This document shows, piece after piece, positions 29,976-39,685 of a stretch of 64,000 nucleotides of DNA. Positions within the stretch are counted from its first letter, which is position 1. The number at the start of each line of letters is the position of its first letter. The position numbers were made by a program, and so were the translations under genes. This DNA comes from Altererythrobacter sp. C41. Lineage in GTDB: Bacteria > Pseudomonadota > Alphaproteobacteria > Sphingomonadales > Sphingomonadaceae. The notes below the pieces were generated by a model. The model searched no databases and had not been told where the DNA came from. It worked only from the letters and a program-made list of their open reading frames with translations. The stretch lies in the NCBI RefSeq assembly GCF_016803135.1, contig NZ_JAEVFE010000005.1, forward strand, positions 62,001-126,000, read 5' to 3'.

Positions 29976-30088
29976 GAGCACTCTCTCCTTCGATTGCTTT
30001 GTGCCACTTATCGCACGGAGCATCCCCCCTGCACAAGCGCCGGCCCGGCGACCTTGCAATCGTGCGGGGCGGCGCTATCGGCAAGCGC

Positions 30089-31435
30089 ATGAGCGAGGGC
30101 GCCAAGCTGACGCGCGGATCGATCCGCGGCCACCTCGTGACCCAAACCCTGCCCATGATCATCGGCGTTGCGGCGATCATGTCGGTCGGGCTCATCGACG
30201 CCTATTTCATCGGCCAGCTTGGCAGCGCGGAGCTGGCGGCGGTCGCATTCGTGTTTCCGGTCACCATTGCGCTCTCCAGTCTCGGGGTCGGCGTCATGGT
30301 CGGTGTCAATTCCGTGATCGCGCGGGCGCTGGGTGCTGGCGATACCGCGCAGGCCGCGCGGCGGGCGAACTTCGGTGCGGTGTTCGCGGTCGTGCTCGGC
30401 GCGATCCTGGGGCTGACGCTCTATCTGCTGCTCGATCCGCTGTTCCGCCTCATGCAGGCATCGGACGCACTGCTGCCGCTGATCCGGGCTTACATGGCCC
30501 CATTCGCGCTGGGCATGCCTGTGCTGCTGTTGCAGATGGCGCTCAACGGCGTGCTGCGCGGCCAGGGGGAGGCGCGCAAGACCACGGTCGTCGCATTCAC
30601 TTTCGCCATCGCGAATTGGGTCCTCGATCCGCTGCTGATCTCCGGTGCCTTCGGATTTGCCGGTTTCGGCATGGCGGGCGCGGCCTACGCCTCGATCGCC
30701 GGATATGCGCTCGCCATCGGCGTCGCCCTGTGGCTGATCGCCGGCACCGAGCTGCCGATAAAACCGAGCCTGATCCGTCAGTCCCGTTTCGGCGAATCCG
30801 CCCGTGCGATCCTGCGCGTCGCCGGGCCAGCCGCTTTCTCGAACGCGGTCAACCCGATCGGACTGTCGATCCTCACCGCACTGCTCGCCGCGCAGGGGGA
30901 AGCCGCGGTGGCGGGTTTCGGCGCGGCCGGGCGTCTGCAGAGCTTCGCGGTGGTGCCGCTGCTCGGCCTCTCCGGGTCGATTGGGGCGATCGTCGGACAG
31001 AACTGGGGCGCTGGGCGGCCCGACCGGGCACGGCTCGCGATGCTGGAGGCAGGCGTGTTCTGCCTCGTCTACGGCATTGCGCTCGCCTTCGTGCTGTTCG
31101 CCGCGGGCGAATGGTTCGCGCGGTTCTTCACCGACGATCCGGCGGTGATCGCCGAGTTCGACAGCTATCTGCGCATCGCCGCCTGGGGTTATGCCGGGTT
31201 CGGGCTGGTAATCGTCGCCAATGGCGCACTCAATGCGGTCGACAAAGCAAGCTGGGCCCTGACGCAGAGCTGCGCACGGGTGTTCCTGGTCATGCTGCCC
31301 ATCGGCTGGTTGCTGCGTCCACGCTGGGGCGCGGAAGCGGTCTATGCCGCCGAGCTTGCCGCGAACGTCGTTGGCGGGGCGGTCGCGGCCTTGATCGTCT
31401 GGCGCGCATTGCGGCACTTTCCCGGGCGGCAGTGA
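30089..31435 (+). CDS. MATE-family efflux transporter
   Basis: 448 residues with 12 predicted membrane segments in two MatE repeats. Marks are VGLIDAYFIGQLGSAELAAVAF at the start of repeat 1, ALNGVLRGQGEARK between helices, and GFGAAGRLQSFAVVPLLGLSGSIGAIVGQNWGAGR in repeat 2. Probably cation-coupled export of organic compounds; substrate unknown. ATG 30089 gives the correct family N-terminus. The next gene, cheA, is 60 bases away. Confidence 0.9.
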   Translation: MSEGAKLTRGSIRGHLVTQTLPMIIGVAAIMSVGLIDAYFIGQLGSAELAAVAFVFPVTIALSSLGVGVMVGVNSVIARALGAGDTAQAARRANFGAVFAVVLGAILGLTLYLLLDPLFRLMQASDALLPLIRAYMAPFALGMPVLLLQMALNGVLRGQGEARKTTVVAFTFAIANWVLDPLLISGAFGFAGFGMAGAAYASIAGYALAIGVALWLIAGTELPIKPSLIRQSRFGESARAILRVAGPAAFSNAVNPIGLSILTALLAAQGEAAVAGFGAAGRLQSFAVVPLLGLSGSIGAIVGQNWGAGRPDRARLAMLEAGVFCLVYGIALAFVLFAAGEWFARFFTDDPAVIAEFDSYLRIAAWGYAGFGLVIVANGALNAVDKASWALTQSCARVFLVMLPIGWLLRPRWGAEAVYAAELAANVVGGAVAALIVWRALRHFPGRQ

Positions 31436-31495
31436 CCGTTCGTTAACCATCCTTGGCCATACCTCCCCGCTCTATCCGGGGGGCTGGGATTTTCG

Positions 31496-33841
31496 ATGGA
31501 CGACCTGCTGGCTGATTTCGTGGCCGAAACCCGCGAGATGCTCCAAGCGATCGAGGGCGAGATCGTGGCGTGGGAAGCCGATCCCGCGGACCGCGAGCGG
31601 CTCGACGCCATCTTCCGCTTCGTCCACACCGTGAAGGGCAACTGCGGCTTCTTCGACTTCCCCCGCCTCGAAAAACTCAGCCATGCGGCCGAAAGCGCAC
31701 TGTCCGATGTGCGCGCCGGGCGCCGGCGCGCCAGCAGTGCCCTGGTCACCGCGGTGCTCGCGGTGATCGACCGCATTACCGACATGATCGATGCGATCGA
31801 CGCAGGCGAGGACCTGCCAGCAGGCGGCGACGACATGCTAATCGCTGCGCTCGAACCAGGCCGCGACGAGCCCGACAGCGAGACGATCCAGGCGGGCGAG
31901 AAGGCCGGACCGCGCGCGGCGCGGGCAGGCAGCACGCGCTCCATCCGTTTGCCTGTCGAGCTTCTTGACCGGGTGATGAGCGGCGTTTCCGACATGGTTC
32001 TCGCCCGCAACGAACTCGCCCGGCGGTTGCGTGACCACGGCGCCGATCCCGTACTGCAGGGTCCGTTCGAGCGGCTTTCCACCATTCTCGACGAGGTTCG
32101 CGAAGGGGCGACCCGGATGCGGATGCAGCGCCTGGAGCACCTGTTCGGCGCCCTGCCGCGCATGGTCCGCGATCTTTCCGCCGAGCTCGGCAAGCAGGTA
32201 ATGATCGATCTCGAAGGCGGCGATGTCGAACTCGACCGCGAGATGATCGAATCGGTCCGCGACCCGCTGACCCATATCCTGCGCAATGCAATCGACCACG
32301 GGATCGAACCGCCGGCCGAACGGCTCGCCGTGGGCAAGCGCGAGATCGGCATCATCACCGTTTCCGCGCGCCGCACGGGCAACCGCATCATCGTCGCCGT
32401 GAGCGACGACGGGCGCGGCATCGCGCTCGGCAAGCTGGGCGACAAGGCGGTGGCGGCAGGCGTGGCGAGCGCTGCCGAAGTCGCCGCGATGACCGATGAG
32501 CAGAAGCTCGACCTGATCTTCGCGCCCGGCTTCTCGACCGCCGCCGAGGTCAGCCAGGTGTCCGGCCGCGGCGTCGGCATGGATGTCGTGCGCGCCAATG
32601 TCGAGCGGTTCGGCGGTTCGGTTTCGGTTTCCAGCAAGGAAGGCCGGGGCACGATCGTGTTCCTCCACTTGCCGCTGACGCTCAGCATCGTGGAGGGGCT
32701 GACGGTCAAAGTTGGCGCCCACACGCTGGGCCTGCCGCGTTCCTACATCGTCGAGATCGCACGCAGCGTCTCGCGCTCGGTCGAGGTCGACCGGCTCGGC
32801 GACGGCATCTTCCTCACCTTCCGCGGCGAACGCGTGCCCTGTCTCGATCTCGCGGAAGTGCTCGGGCTTGAACAGGAGGTCGATCTCGAGCGCGCCACCT
32901 TCGTCTTCCTGCGGCTCGTCAGCGGTGACCTGTTCGCGCTCGCGGTCGATCGGGTGCTCGACAACGAGGACTTCGTTCTGAAGCCCCTGCCCCCGGCGCT
33001 GGAAGCGATCGGTCTTTACGGCGGCACGGCGCTGCTCGACGACGGCCAGCCGATCCTCAAGATCGACGTTCCCGGTCTTGCCGAAGCATACGGGCTGGCA
33101 AGCCATGCACGCATCCGCACCGCGGTGCAGGAACATGGCACCGAACAGGCCGCGGCGCCCGCCGAGCACGCGGTGGTCTTCACCTCCTTCGCCGGACGCA
33201 GACTCGCGATCCGCATGGCGGCCATCCGGCATATTCATACTCTGCCGGTCTCCGCAATCGAGCTCACCGACGGCGGCGTGCTGGCCACCGTCGACGGCAC
33301 GATCCTGCCACTGCTGGGGACAGAGGGCGGAACACTCGTCAACGACACGATTACTGCGCTGCGTCTCGGGGATGGTGAGTTCGAACTGCTCTACGCCGTC
33401 GCCGGTATCATCGACTCGGTCGAGCTGCCGGGCCCCGTCGTGCCGCTGGAAGGCGACGAAACGCTGGAAGGCACGGCACTGATCGACGGCGCTATCGTCG
33501 GCGTGATCGACGCGCACGGGCTCTTCGCCCGTCATGGGCGCGCCGCGCTGCGGGCACAGCGCCCGACCTGCCGCCTGCCCGGCTCCGACCCGTGGGTGGC
33601 GAGCTTTCTCGAACCGCTGATCCGTTCGGCCGGCTACGATGTTCTAGGCGACGGCGATGGGCGGGCCGCTGACATCACCGTAACGCTCGATGCAGCGGAG
33701 GACACCGGCCCCGCCGCGGCCGTCGTCCGCCTCCGCTCGCGTCCGGAGGGGGGCGAGCGCGATCCGGACAGCATCTACCGCTACGACCGCGACGGGCTTC
33801 TCTCGGCCCTTGCCCGGGCATGCCCGGGAGCAAGACGATGA
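31496..33841 (+). CDS. cheA: Chemotaxis histidine kinase CheA with extra C-terminal domains
   Basis: Autophosphorylates and passes phosphate to CheY and CheB. 781 residues: HPt domain (1-105) with the phosphorylated His44 in FRFVHTVKGNCGFF; no clear P2 domain; dimerisation helices from about 146; HATPase (about 240-390) with DPLTHILRNAIDHGIEP and SGRGVGMDVV; CheW-like domain (about 395-535). Beyond it come a second CheW-like segment (about 550-690, VVFTSFAGRRLAIRM) and a degenerate receiver-like tail (about 695-781) lacking an obvious phosphoacceptor aspartate. The end overlaps cheW (ATGA). First gene of the operon. Confidence 0.93.
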   Translation: MDDLLADFVAETREMLQAIEGEIVAWEADPADRERLDAIFRFVHTVKGNCGFFDFPRLEKLSHAAESALSDVRAGRRRASSALVTAVLAVIDRITDMIDAIDAGEDLPAGGDDMLIAALEPGRDEPDSETIQAGEKAGPRAARAGSTRSIRLPVELLDRVMSGVSDMVLARNELARRLRDHGADPVLQGPFERLSTILDEVREGATRMRMQRLEHLFGALPRMVRDLSAELGKQVMIDLEGGDVELDREMIESVRDPLTHILRNAIDHGIEPPAERLAVGKREIGIITVSARRTGNRIIVAVSDDGRGIALGKLGDKAVAAGVASAAEVAAMTDEQKLDLIFAPGFSTAAEVSQVSGRGVGMDVVRANVERFGGSVSVSSKEGRGTIVFLHLPLTLSIVEGLTVKVGAHTLGLPRSYIVEIARSVSRSVEVDRLGDGIFLTFRGERVPCLDLAEVLGLEQEVDLERATFVFLRLVSGDLFALAVDRVLDNEDFVLKPLPPALEAIGLYGGTALLDDGQPILKIDVPGLAEAYGLASHARIRTAVQEHGTEQAAAPAEHAVVFTSFAGRRLAIRMAAIRHIHTLPVSAIELTDGGVLATVDGTILPLLGTEGGTLVNDTITALRLGDGEFELLYAVAGIIDSVELPGPVVPLEGDETLEGTALIDGAIVGVIDAHGLFARHGRAALRAQRPTCRLPGSDPWVASFLEPLIRSAGYDVLGDGDGRAADITVTLDAAEDTGPAAAVVRLRSRPEGGERDPDSIYRYDRDGLLSALARACPGARR

Positions 33842-34272
33842 GCAGCCTGCTTCTCCTGACGCGCATCGGCGGGCGGCCGGCCGCGTTCCGGGCCGAGGAC
33901 ATCAGCTCGATCATCGAGTTGACCGGGATTACCCCGGTGCCGCGCGCACCGGATTTCGTCGCAGGCCTTGCTGCCCTGCGTAGCCGCGCCTTGACCGTGA
34001 TCGACAGCCGCAAGGCGCTCGCTCTTTCCGGCACCCCCAGGGAAGCCGATGTGCGTGCGCCGGTCGTCGAGGTTGGGGGGCACGCCTACGCCCTGCTCGT
34101 CGACCGGGTGGACGACGTTGTCGCCGCCGTCGGTGAACCTACGCCGCCGCCTGCCACTTTGGGACCGGCCTGGACGCCGGTCGCACGCGGGATGATTGAA
34201 ACCACAGCCGGCCCTGCCGTTCTGGTCGATGTGGCCGCCCTGGTCGCCGGCCCGCAGCGGGCCGCCGCTTAA
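33838..34272 (+). CDS. cheW: Chemotaxis coupling protein CheW
   Basis: Links receptors to CheA. 144 residues with the two-subdomain SH3-like fold: FRAEDISSIIELTGITPVPRAPDFVAGLAALRSRALTVIDSRKAL is the usual core, and VDRVDDVV follows. ATG 33838 overlaps the cheA stop as ATGA, with GGGAG a few bases upstream; ATG 33820 would lie within cheA. Slightly shorter than E. coli CheW (167). Confidence 0.9.
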   Translation: MSSLLLLTRIGGRPAAFRAEDISSIIELTGITPVPRAPDFVAGLAALRSRALTVIDSRKALALSGTPREADVRAPVVEVGGHAYALLVDRVDDVVAAVGEPTPPPATLGPAWTPVARGMIETTAGPAVLVDVAALVAGPQRAAA

Positions 34273-34326
34273 ATGATTGGTTACCCGGAGCGAATAATCC
34301 GGGATCATAGAAAAGGATCGCGCACA

Positions 34327-34692
34327 ATGAAGACCTGTCTGATCGTCGATGATTCGCGGGTGATCCGAAAGGTTTCACGCCACATTCTGGAATCGCTCGG
34401 CCTTTCGGTCGACGAGGCGGAGAACGGCGAGAAAGGCATCGCGCAGTGCGAGAAGGCCATGCCCGATCTCGTCCTGCTCGACTGGAACATGCCGGTGATG
34501 ACCGGCATCGAATTCATCACCCACCTGCGCCGCATGCCCGGTGGGGACGTGCCCAAGGTCGTGTTCTGCACGACCGAGAACGACATCGCACACATCCGCG
34601 AGGCGATCGGGGCGGGTGCCGACGAATACGTGATGAAGCCGTTCGACCACGAAACCCTGCAGATAAAGCTCCAGCTCGTCGGAATGGCCTGA
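34327..34692 (+). CDS. cheY: Chemotaxis response regulator CheY
   Basis: Single receiver domain, 121 residues. Acidic pair in IVDDS (Asp8, Asp9), phosphorylated Asp52 in LLDWNMP, Thr in CTTEN and Lys104 in KPF all present, so it should be phosphorylated by CheA. ATG 34327 starts right at the receiver; an earlier ATG at 34273 has no receiver sequence. A 54-base gap separates it from cheW. Output is probably the flagellar switch, but no flagellar genes are in the window. Confidence 0.93.
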   Translation: MKTCLIVDDSRVIRKVSRHILESLGLSVDEAENGEKGIAQCEKAMPDLVLLDWNMPVMTGIEFITHLRRMPGGDVPKVVFCTTENDIAHIREAIGAGADEYVMKPFDHETLQIKLQLVGMA

Positions 34693-34702
34693 GGTCCGGC
34701 CC

Positions 34703-35806
34703 GTGGGCGCGGAGAGCAGCATCGCGGCTGGCAGGGCCGGCCGATCGTCGACCGAACGGGCGCCGATCCGGGTGATGATCGTCGACGATTCGCTGACGGT
34801 CCGCGCCGTGCTTTCCAGGATCATCGCGCCCGAAGGCGATATGACCATCGTGGGCAAGACCGGCAGCGCAGAGAACGCGCTCGCCGCCCTCGCGATCGCC
34901 CCGGCAGACGTCGTGCTGCTCGACCTCGAAATGCCGGGCATGGGGGGCCTTCACGCTCTGCCCAAGATCCTCGCCGCGCATGCAGGCACGCAAGTGCTGG
35001 TCGTTTCCTCGCTCACCGAAGTCGGGGCGGAGCACACACTGGCCGCGCTTTCGATGGGCGCCGCCGACACCATGCTGAAGCCGCGGAGCGGCGAGTTCGA
35101 TCAGCACTATCGTACTGCGCTGCTGCAACGCATCCGGGCCTTGGGGCGGCGCAACTGGACAGGCGCGGCCGCCGTACCGCCCATTGCGCCACCGCTGCGC
35201 GCGCGCAACAAGCGGGGCGGCCCGCTGGAAGTGATCGGCATCGGCGCTTCGACCGGGGGTATCCACGCGCTCTGCATGCTGCTGCGCAACCTGCCGCGCT
35301 ATGTCGAAGCGCCGATCCTGGTCACGCAGCACTTGCCGGAAACCTTCATGCAGGTCTTCGCCGGGCAGCTCGAGCTCGCGAGCGGGCGCGAAGCGGTGGT
35401 GGTCGACGGCGCGACACCGGTCGAGAGCGGCCGTATCCATATTGCGCCCGGCGACGGGCACCTTCTGCTTCGCCGGGACGGCGGGGTGCTGCTTGCCGGC
35501 ACGGCCGCTTTCAAGGCGCCCAGCGGCTGCATGCCTTCCGTCGATACCATGTTCGAGAGCATGGCCGACGTTGCGGAGGGGGCGGCGCTCGGCGTCGTGC
35601 TCTCGGGCATGGGCCGCGACGGCCTGATCGGCGCCGAGCGACTGGTCCGCGCCGGCGGCAATATCATCGCGCAGGACGAGGCCAGTTCTTCCGTCTGGGG
35701 CATGCCGCGCGCGGTCGTTCAGGCGGGCCTTGCTTCGGCCGTGCTGCCGCCGGAAAAGATCGCCTTGCGCATCGCGCTTCACGCCGGAGAAGCCGCATGG
35801 AGGTGA
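34703..35806 (+). CDS. cheB: Protein-glutamate methylesterase/deamidase CheB
   Basis: Removes methyl groups from receptors for adaptation. 367 residues: receiver (about 22-140) with Asp29 and phosphoacceptor Asp74 in LLDLEMPGM; linker; catalytic domain (about 175-365) with the triad Ser183 (GASTGG), His210 (TQHLPETF) and Asp306 (GMGRDG). The GTG at 34703, ten bases after the cheY stop, is the best start. The gene overlaps cheR by ten bases. Confidence 0.94.
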   Translation: MGAESSIAAGRAGRSSTERAPIRVMIVDDSLTVRAVLSRIIAPEGDMTIVGKTGSAENALAALAIAPADVVLLDLEMPGMGGLHALPKILAAHAGTQVLVVSSLTEVGAEHTLAALSMGAADTMLKPRSGEFDQHYRTALLQRIRALGRRNWTGAAAVPPIAPPLRARNKRGGPLEVIGIGASTGGIHALCMLLRNLPRYVEAPILVTQHLPETFMQVFAGQLELASGREAVVVDGATPVESGRIHIAPGDGHLLLRRDGGVLLAGTAAFKAPSGCMPSVDTMFESMADVAEGAALGVVLSGMGRDGLIGAERLVRAGGNIIAQDEASSSVWGMPRAVVQAGLASAVLPPEKIALRIALHAGEAAWR

Positions 35807-36657
35807 CGCAGATCTCGCACCGGATCATTGCCGACCTGCTTCTGGAACGGACCGGTCAGCAACTCACCGAAGGCCGCCAGTGGCGTATCGGCAGCGCGCT
35901 TGCCGGAGTGTTCCGCGAATACGGGATCGACAACCTCGACCAGCTCGTCTGCATGCTGGGCACCGGCGATTCCGGGGAACTCTCGCGCAAGGTCGTCGAG
36001 GCCCTGCTCAACAACGAGACCTACTTCTTCCGCGACCGGCAACTCTTTCAGCAGCTATCCGAAACCGTCCTGCCCGATCTGGCCGAGAAGCGCGCGGGCA
36101 CCCGGCGCCTGTCGATCTGGTCCGCCGGCTGTTCGACCGGGCAGGAGGCGCTGTCGCTGTCGATGATGTTCGCCGACCGCCCGCACATGTGGCGCGGCTG
36201 GAAGATCGAGATCCTGGGTACCGACATTTCGACCCACGCGATCGCGGCCGCGCGGCGCGCGTGTTACAGCCAGTTCGAGATCCAGCGCGGCCTGGGCGTC
36301 GCGCAAATGCTGCGCCATTTCAACGAGACGCCGCGGGGATGGGAGCCGGACCCGGCGCTGCTGACGCCGATCTGCTACCGCGTCGGCAACGTGCTCGACG
36401 TACAGTCCCGGCCGGAGCGGTTCGACCTCGTGCTGTGCCGCAACGTACTGCTCTATTTCGACGGGGAGACCCGGCAAAGGGCACTCGGCCGCGTGGCCGA
36501 CAGCCTGCGCGACGACGGGTGGCTGATGCTCGGTGCGGGCGAGACCATGGCCGGCAAGGCGGGGCGTTTCGCCCCCGCAACGGACGTCCAGGGGCTCTAC
36601 CGATGCGTCGAACCGCGCGCGCCGGCTCTGAGCACCCGCATGGCGGCTGCAAGGTAA
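35797..36657 (+). CDS. cheR: Chemotaxis protein methyltransferase CheR
   Basis: Methylates receptor glutamates with SAM. 286 residues: N-terminal helical domain (1-75, NNETYFFRD), then SAM-binding core with WSAGCSTGQEALSLSM, GTDIS and the catalytic region VLCRNVLLYFD. No TPR extension is present. It overlaps cheB by ten bases, so the pair that sets receptor methylation is co-translated. Followed after 73 bases by the GGDEF/EAL gene. Confidence 0.94.
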   Translation: MEVTQISHRIIADLLLERTGQQLTEGRQWRIGSALAGVFREYGIDNLDQLVCMLGTGDSGELSRKVVEALLNNETYFFRDRQLFQQLSETVLPDLAEKRAGTRRLSIWSAGCSTGQEALSLSMMFADRPHMWRGWKIEILGTDISTHAIAAARRACYSQFEIQRGLGVAQMLRHFNETPRGWEPDPALLTPICYRVGNVLDVQSRPERFDLVLCRNVLLYFDGETRQRALGRVADSLRDDGWLMLGAGETMAGKAGRFAPATDVQGLYRCVEPRAPALSTRMAAAR

Positions 36658-36665
36658 ATCGGTGT

Positions 36666-36680
36666 TTAACAGTTCTTTAG
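36666..36680. promoter_or_regulatory. Possible CtrA-type box before the GGDEF/EAL gene
   Basis: TTAA-N7-TTAG matches the alphaproteobacterial CtrA consensus TTAA-N7-TTAA with one mismatch. It lies 51 bases before the GTG at 36731, within the one clear gap of the che operon. Short sequence, so chance is possible. Confidence 0.3.
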
Positions 36681-36730
36681 TGCCGCGCCGCTAACTTGCG
36701 GAGCAAGAACAGGGGTTTGGGGTCCGGCGG

Positions 36731-38263
36731 GTGACACTAGAGGGGGAAAATCACGGTTTGGCGCCGCGCCTGCTGGTGGTCGCGCCCGTCGCCGTTCTTA
36801 CGGCGATCTTCGCGGCGATCTGCCTTGCCCTGCTGATGAGCGACGATTTCGCGCTCGCCAAGGCTTCGCCACTGATCCTCGTGGGCATCGTCGCTTACGC
36901 GATCGCGGTGCTCCTGCTGCTCCGTTTCGGTTTTGCGCATGTCGCGCGGCTCGAACGGCTCGGCATGACCGACAGCCTGAGCCAGCTTCCCAATCGCCGC
37001 GCGCTGCACCGGAACATCACCGCCGCGGCGATGACCGGACACGAAATGGCCGTCGCGCTGATCGACCTCGACGGCTTCAAGACCGTCAATGATCTTTACG
37101 GGCACGGGGTCGGCGACCGGCTGATCAAGGAAGTCGCGCTGACCTTGCGCCGGCTGTGCGGCAACGACGCCGCCGCCTACCGCCTGGGCGGAGACGAGTT
37201 CGCCGTGAGCATGGTGGGCCCGCTCGCGGGAACGCTGCTCGAAGGAATCTGCCGCGGGCTGCTCGAGACGCTGTCGCAGCCGGTGGCACTCGACGACCGG
37301 CGTATTCCGATCGGGGCGAGCGTCGGGCTGGCCCGCTGCGCTGCCGGCGGAACTCTGGAATCCTCCGAGCTGCTGCGCCGCGCCGACGTGGCGATGTATG
37401 TGTCCAAGCGCGACGGGAAGATGCGCTGCACCTGGTTCAAGGACGAGTTCGACCGCAGCCTGGAGGCGATGCGCGATCTCGACAACGAACTGCGCGCGGC
37501 GCTCCTCAACGAGGAGTTCCGCGTCCACTACCAGCCGCTGGTGGACGCACGGACCCACCGCGTCGTGGCTGTGGAATCGCTGCTGCGCTGGCAACGACCC
37601 GACGGCCGGGACGTAGGGCCCAACGTGTTCATTCCGGTGGCCGAGGAATCGGGGCTGATCAATGCGATCGGCCTTTGGGTCCTGCGCCGCGCCTGCACCG
37701 ATGCCCTGCCCTGGGGCATCCAGCTCTCGGTCAACATCTCCGCCGCGCAGCTCCGCAATCCCGAATTCCCTTTCCAGCTCGGACAGGTTCTGGAGGAGAC
37801 CGGCTTCCCGCCCGAGCGGCTCGAACTGGAGATCACCGAAACCTGCCTCGTGCTCGATCCCCTCGTTGCCGAGCGTAGCCTCGATCTCGTGCGCGGCCTC
37901 GGCGTCGACGTCGTGCTCGACGACTTCGGAACCGGCTACGCGTCCATCGGCTTTCTCCGGCAGTTCCGGTTCGAGAAGCTCAAGCTCGATCGCTCGCTGG
38001 TTGTCGACTCGGCGATCGACGAGAGCCTGCGTGCGATGATGCTCTCCAGCATCTCGATGGCACGCGCGCTCAAGATGCGCGTGACGGCCGAAGGGGTCGA
38101 AACCGAAGCCCAGGCCGCCATGGTGCGAAGCGCCGGCTGCGATCACATTCAGGGCTGGCTCTTCTTTGCGCCGATGCCGCCCGACGACATCCCACAGCAC
38201 CTCGCCCCCGCTGCCCGAAAGGCCGGCCCGGCCAAGGTCGAACCGGGAAGGAAAGTAGCATGA
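36731..38263 (+). CDS. GGDEF-EAL c-di-GMP protein of the chemotaxis operon
   Basis: 510 residues: two N-terminal membrane segments (about 16-36, 47-68); diguanylate cyclase domain (about 75-235) with an intact GGDEF at 153-157; phosphodiesterase domain (about 250-490) with ESLLRW at 282 (EAL varied to ESL), the metal-binding glutamate kept, and [10 protein letters not shown]. No RxxD inhibition site is seen just before GGDEF. Both activities may work, or one may dominate. It starts at GTG 36731 and overlaps the receptor gene as ATGA, linking c-di-GMP to the receptor. Confidence 0.9.
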   Translation: MTLEGENHGLAPRLLVVAPVAVLTAIFAAICLALLMSDDFALAKASPLILVGIVAYAIAVLLLLRFGFAHVARLERLGMTDSLSQLPNRRALHRNITAAAMTGHEMAVALIDLDGFKTVNDLYGHGVGDRLIKEVALTLRRLCGNDAAAYRLGGDEFAVSMVGPLAGTLLEGICRGLLETLSQPVALDDRRIPIGASVGLARCAAGGTLESSELLRRADVAMYVSKRDGKMRCTWFKDEFDRSLEAMRDLDNELRAALLNEEFRVHYQPLVDARTHRVVAVESLLRWQRPDGRDVGPNVFIPVAEESGLINAIGLWVLRRACTDALPWGIQLSVNISAAQLRNPEFPFQLGQVLEETGFPPERLELEITETCLVLDPLVAERSLDLVRGLGVDVVLDDFGTGYASIGFLRQFRFEKLKLDRSLVVDSAIDESLRAMMLSSISMARALKMRVTAEGVETEAQAAMVRSAGCDHIQGWLFFAPMPPDDIPQHLAPAARKAGPAKVEPGRKVA

Positions 38264-39627
38264 ACGCCCCGACGACGATCATCGTGCCCGACGAGATGCG
38301 CGACGAAATCGACCAGGTCGAGCTGAGCCAATCGGCCCCGACCGCGGCCGCTGCCGGCAAAGGCTTCGTGCATGTGCGTTTCTTCAACAACCAGTCGCTC
38401 GTGCGCAAAGTTGCGATTCTAGGCGGGCTGCCGCTTGCCGCGCTGGCACTGGTGACCGTGCTCGCCTGGATCGGGCTTTCTTCGGCAGACACGCAAGCCG
38501 CGGCCGCGCTGCGCTGGCCAATCGTCGCCATCGCGGCCGTAGCCGCCCTGCTCGGCCTCGGTGCGATCAAGGCGATGCTAGCCGACACTTCGGACCAGCT
38601 TGGCACGCTGGCGCGTGACATGACTGCACTTGCCGCCGGCCATCGCGACTTCACGATCAGCGGGCTCGATCGGCGGGACGAGATCGGTGAGATCGCCCGC
38701 GCGTTCGAGGTCTTCGTCAAATCGGGCGTGAAGCTCGACGAGCTGTTCGCCAACCGCCGCGCGGAACGCGAGCGGCGCGAGAAGGAAGTCCGCACCTTCG
38801 GGCGTACGTTCGAATCGAGCGTGGGCGAGGTGGTCTCGGGCGTCGGCGCGGCTTCCGCGCAACTGAAGGCGACCGCCAGTTCGATGGCCGCCGCCGCCGA
38901 ACAGGGCGCGGCACAGACCCAGCGCGTGGCGCGGGCGATGATGGAGGCCTCCTCCGGCGTCACTGCCGCGGCCGCTGCGTCGGACGAGTTCGCCATGTCG
39001 ATCGGCGAGATCAGCCGTCAGGCCGCGCAGTCGGCCGAACTGGCACGCCGGGCGACCGGCTCCACCCGGCAGGCCAACGACACGATCTCCGCGCTTTCCG
39101 CCACGGCGGACCAGATTGGGCAGATTGTCGAGTTGATCTCCACCATTGCCCAGCGCACCAATCTGCTCGCGCTCAATGCCTCGATCGAGGCAGCACGCGG
39201 CGGGGAAGCCGGTCGCGGCTTCGCGGTCGTGGCATCGGAAGTGAAGGAGCTCGCCTCCCAGACCGGCCGCGCGACCGAGCAGGTGGCGCAGCAGATCCGG
39301 GCCATCCAGGAATCGACGGGTGCCAGTGTCGGCGCGCTGCGCACGGTCGCCGATCAGGTGCAGCAGCTCGAATCAACCGCGGTCTCGATCGCCTCCGCCG
39401 TGGATCAGCAGTCGGTCGCGGGGCAGGAACTGGCGCGCAACATCGATCTTGCCGCACGCGGTGCGAGCGAGGTGCAGGCGAGCGTCGACCAGATCCGTGA
39501 AACCGCGCTCTCGACCGGCGCGGCCGCTTCGCAAGTGCTCAACTCGGCAACCGAGCTGGAGACGCAGGCGTCGACGCTGCGCAGCCAGGTTGCGCGGGTC
39601 ATGCAGGTAATCCTGAAGCGCACCTGA
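38260..39627 (+). CDS. Methyl-accepting chemotaxis protein without a periplasmic sensor domain
   Basis: 455 residues: cytoplasmic N-terminus (about 1-47), two membrane helices (about 48-72 and 83-107) joined by a loop of only about ten residues, a HAMP-like region (about 108-170), then a long coiled coil with the CheA/CheW-binding tip [40 protein letters not shown]. There is no room for an extracytoplasmic ligand domain and no CheR-docking pentapeptide at the C-terminus. The start overlaps the GGDEF/EAL stop (ATGA). Last gene of the operon. Confidence 0.92.
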   Translation: MNAPTTIIVPDEMRDEIDQVELSQSAPTAAAAGKGFVHVRFFNNQSLVRKVAILGGLPLAALALVTVLAWIGLSSADTQAAAALRWPIVAIAAVAALLGLGAIKAMLADTSDQLGTLARDMTALAAGHRDFTISGLDRRDEIGEIARAFEVFVKSGVKLDELFANRRAERERREKEVRTFGRTFESSVGEVVSGVGAASAQLKATASSMAAAAEQGAAQTQRVARAMMEASSGVTAAAAASDEFAMSIGEISRQAAQSAELARRATGSTRQANDTISALSATADQIGQIVELISTIAQRTNLLALNASIEAARGGEAGRGFAVVASEVKELASQTGRATEQVAQQIRAIQESTGASVGALRTVADQVQQLESTAVSIASAVDQQSVAGQELARNIDLAARGASEVQASVDQIRETALSTGAAASQVLNSATELETQASTLRSQVARVMQVILKRT

Positions 39628-39647
39628 GCCGACGCGTTCCCTCTCTC

Positions 39648-39669
39648 GCGCACAAGGCCCTTGGTGCGC
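39648..39669 (+). terminator. Hairpin after the chemotaxis operon
   Basis: GCGCACAAGG-CCC-TTGGTGCGC, a 9-10-bp stem with one bulge, 21 bases after the receptor stop and before the sugar ABC genes. No T-run, so moderate support. It separates the two functional blocks. Confidence 0.5.
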
Positions 39670-39685
39670 AGCCCATGGCGGCGCT

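Noticed and set aside
31441-31495. CtrA box in front of cheA
   Set aside because: TTAACCAT is present but the second half-site is missing at the required spacing.
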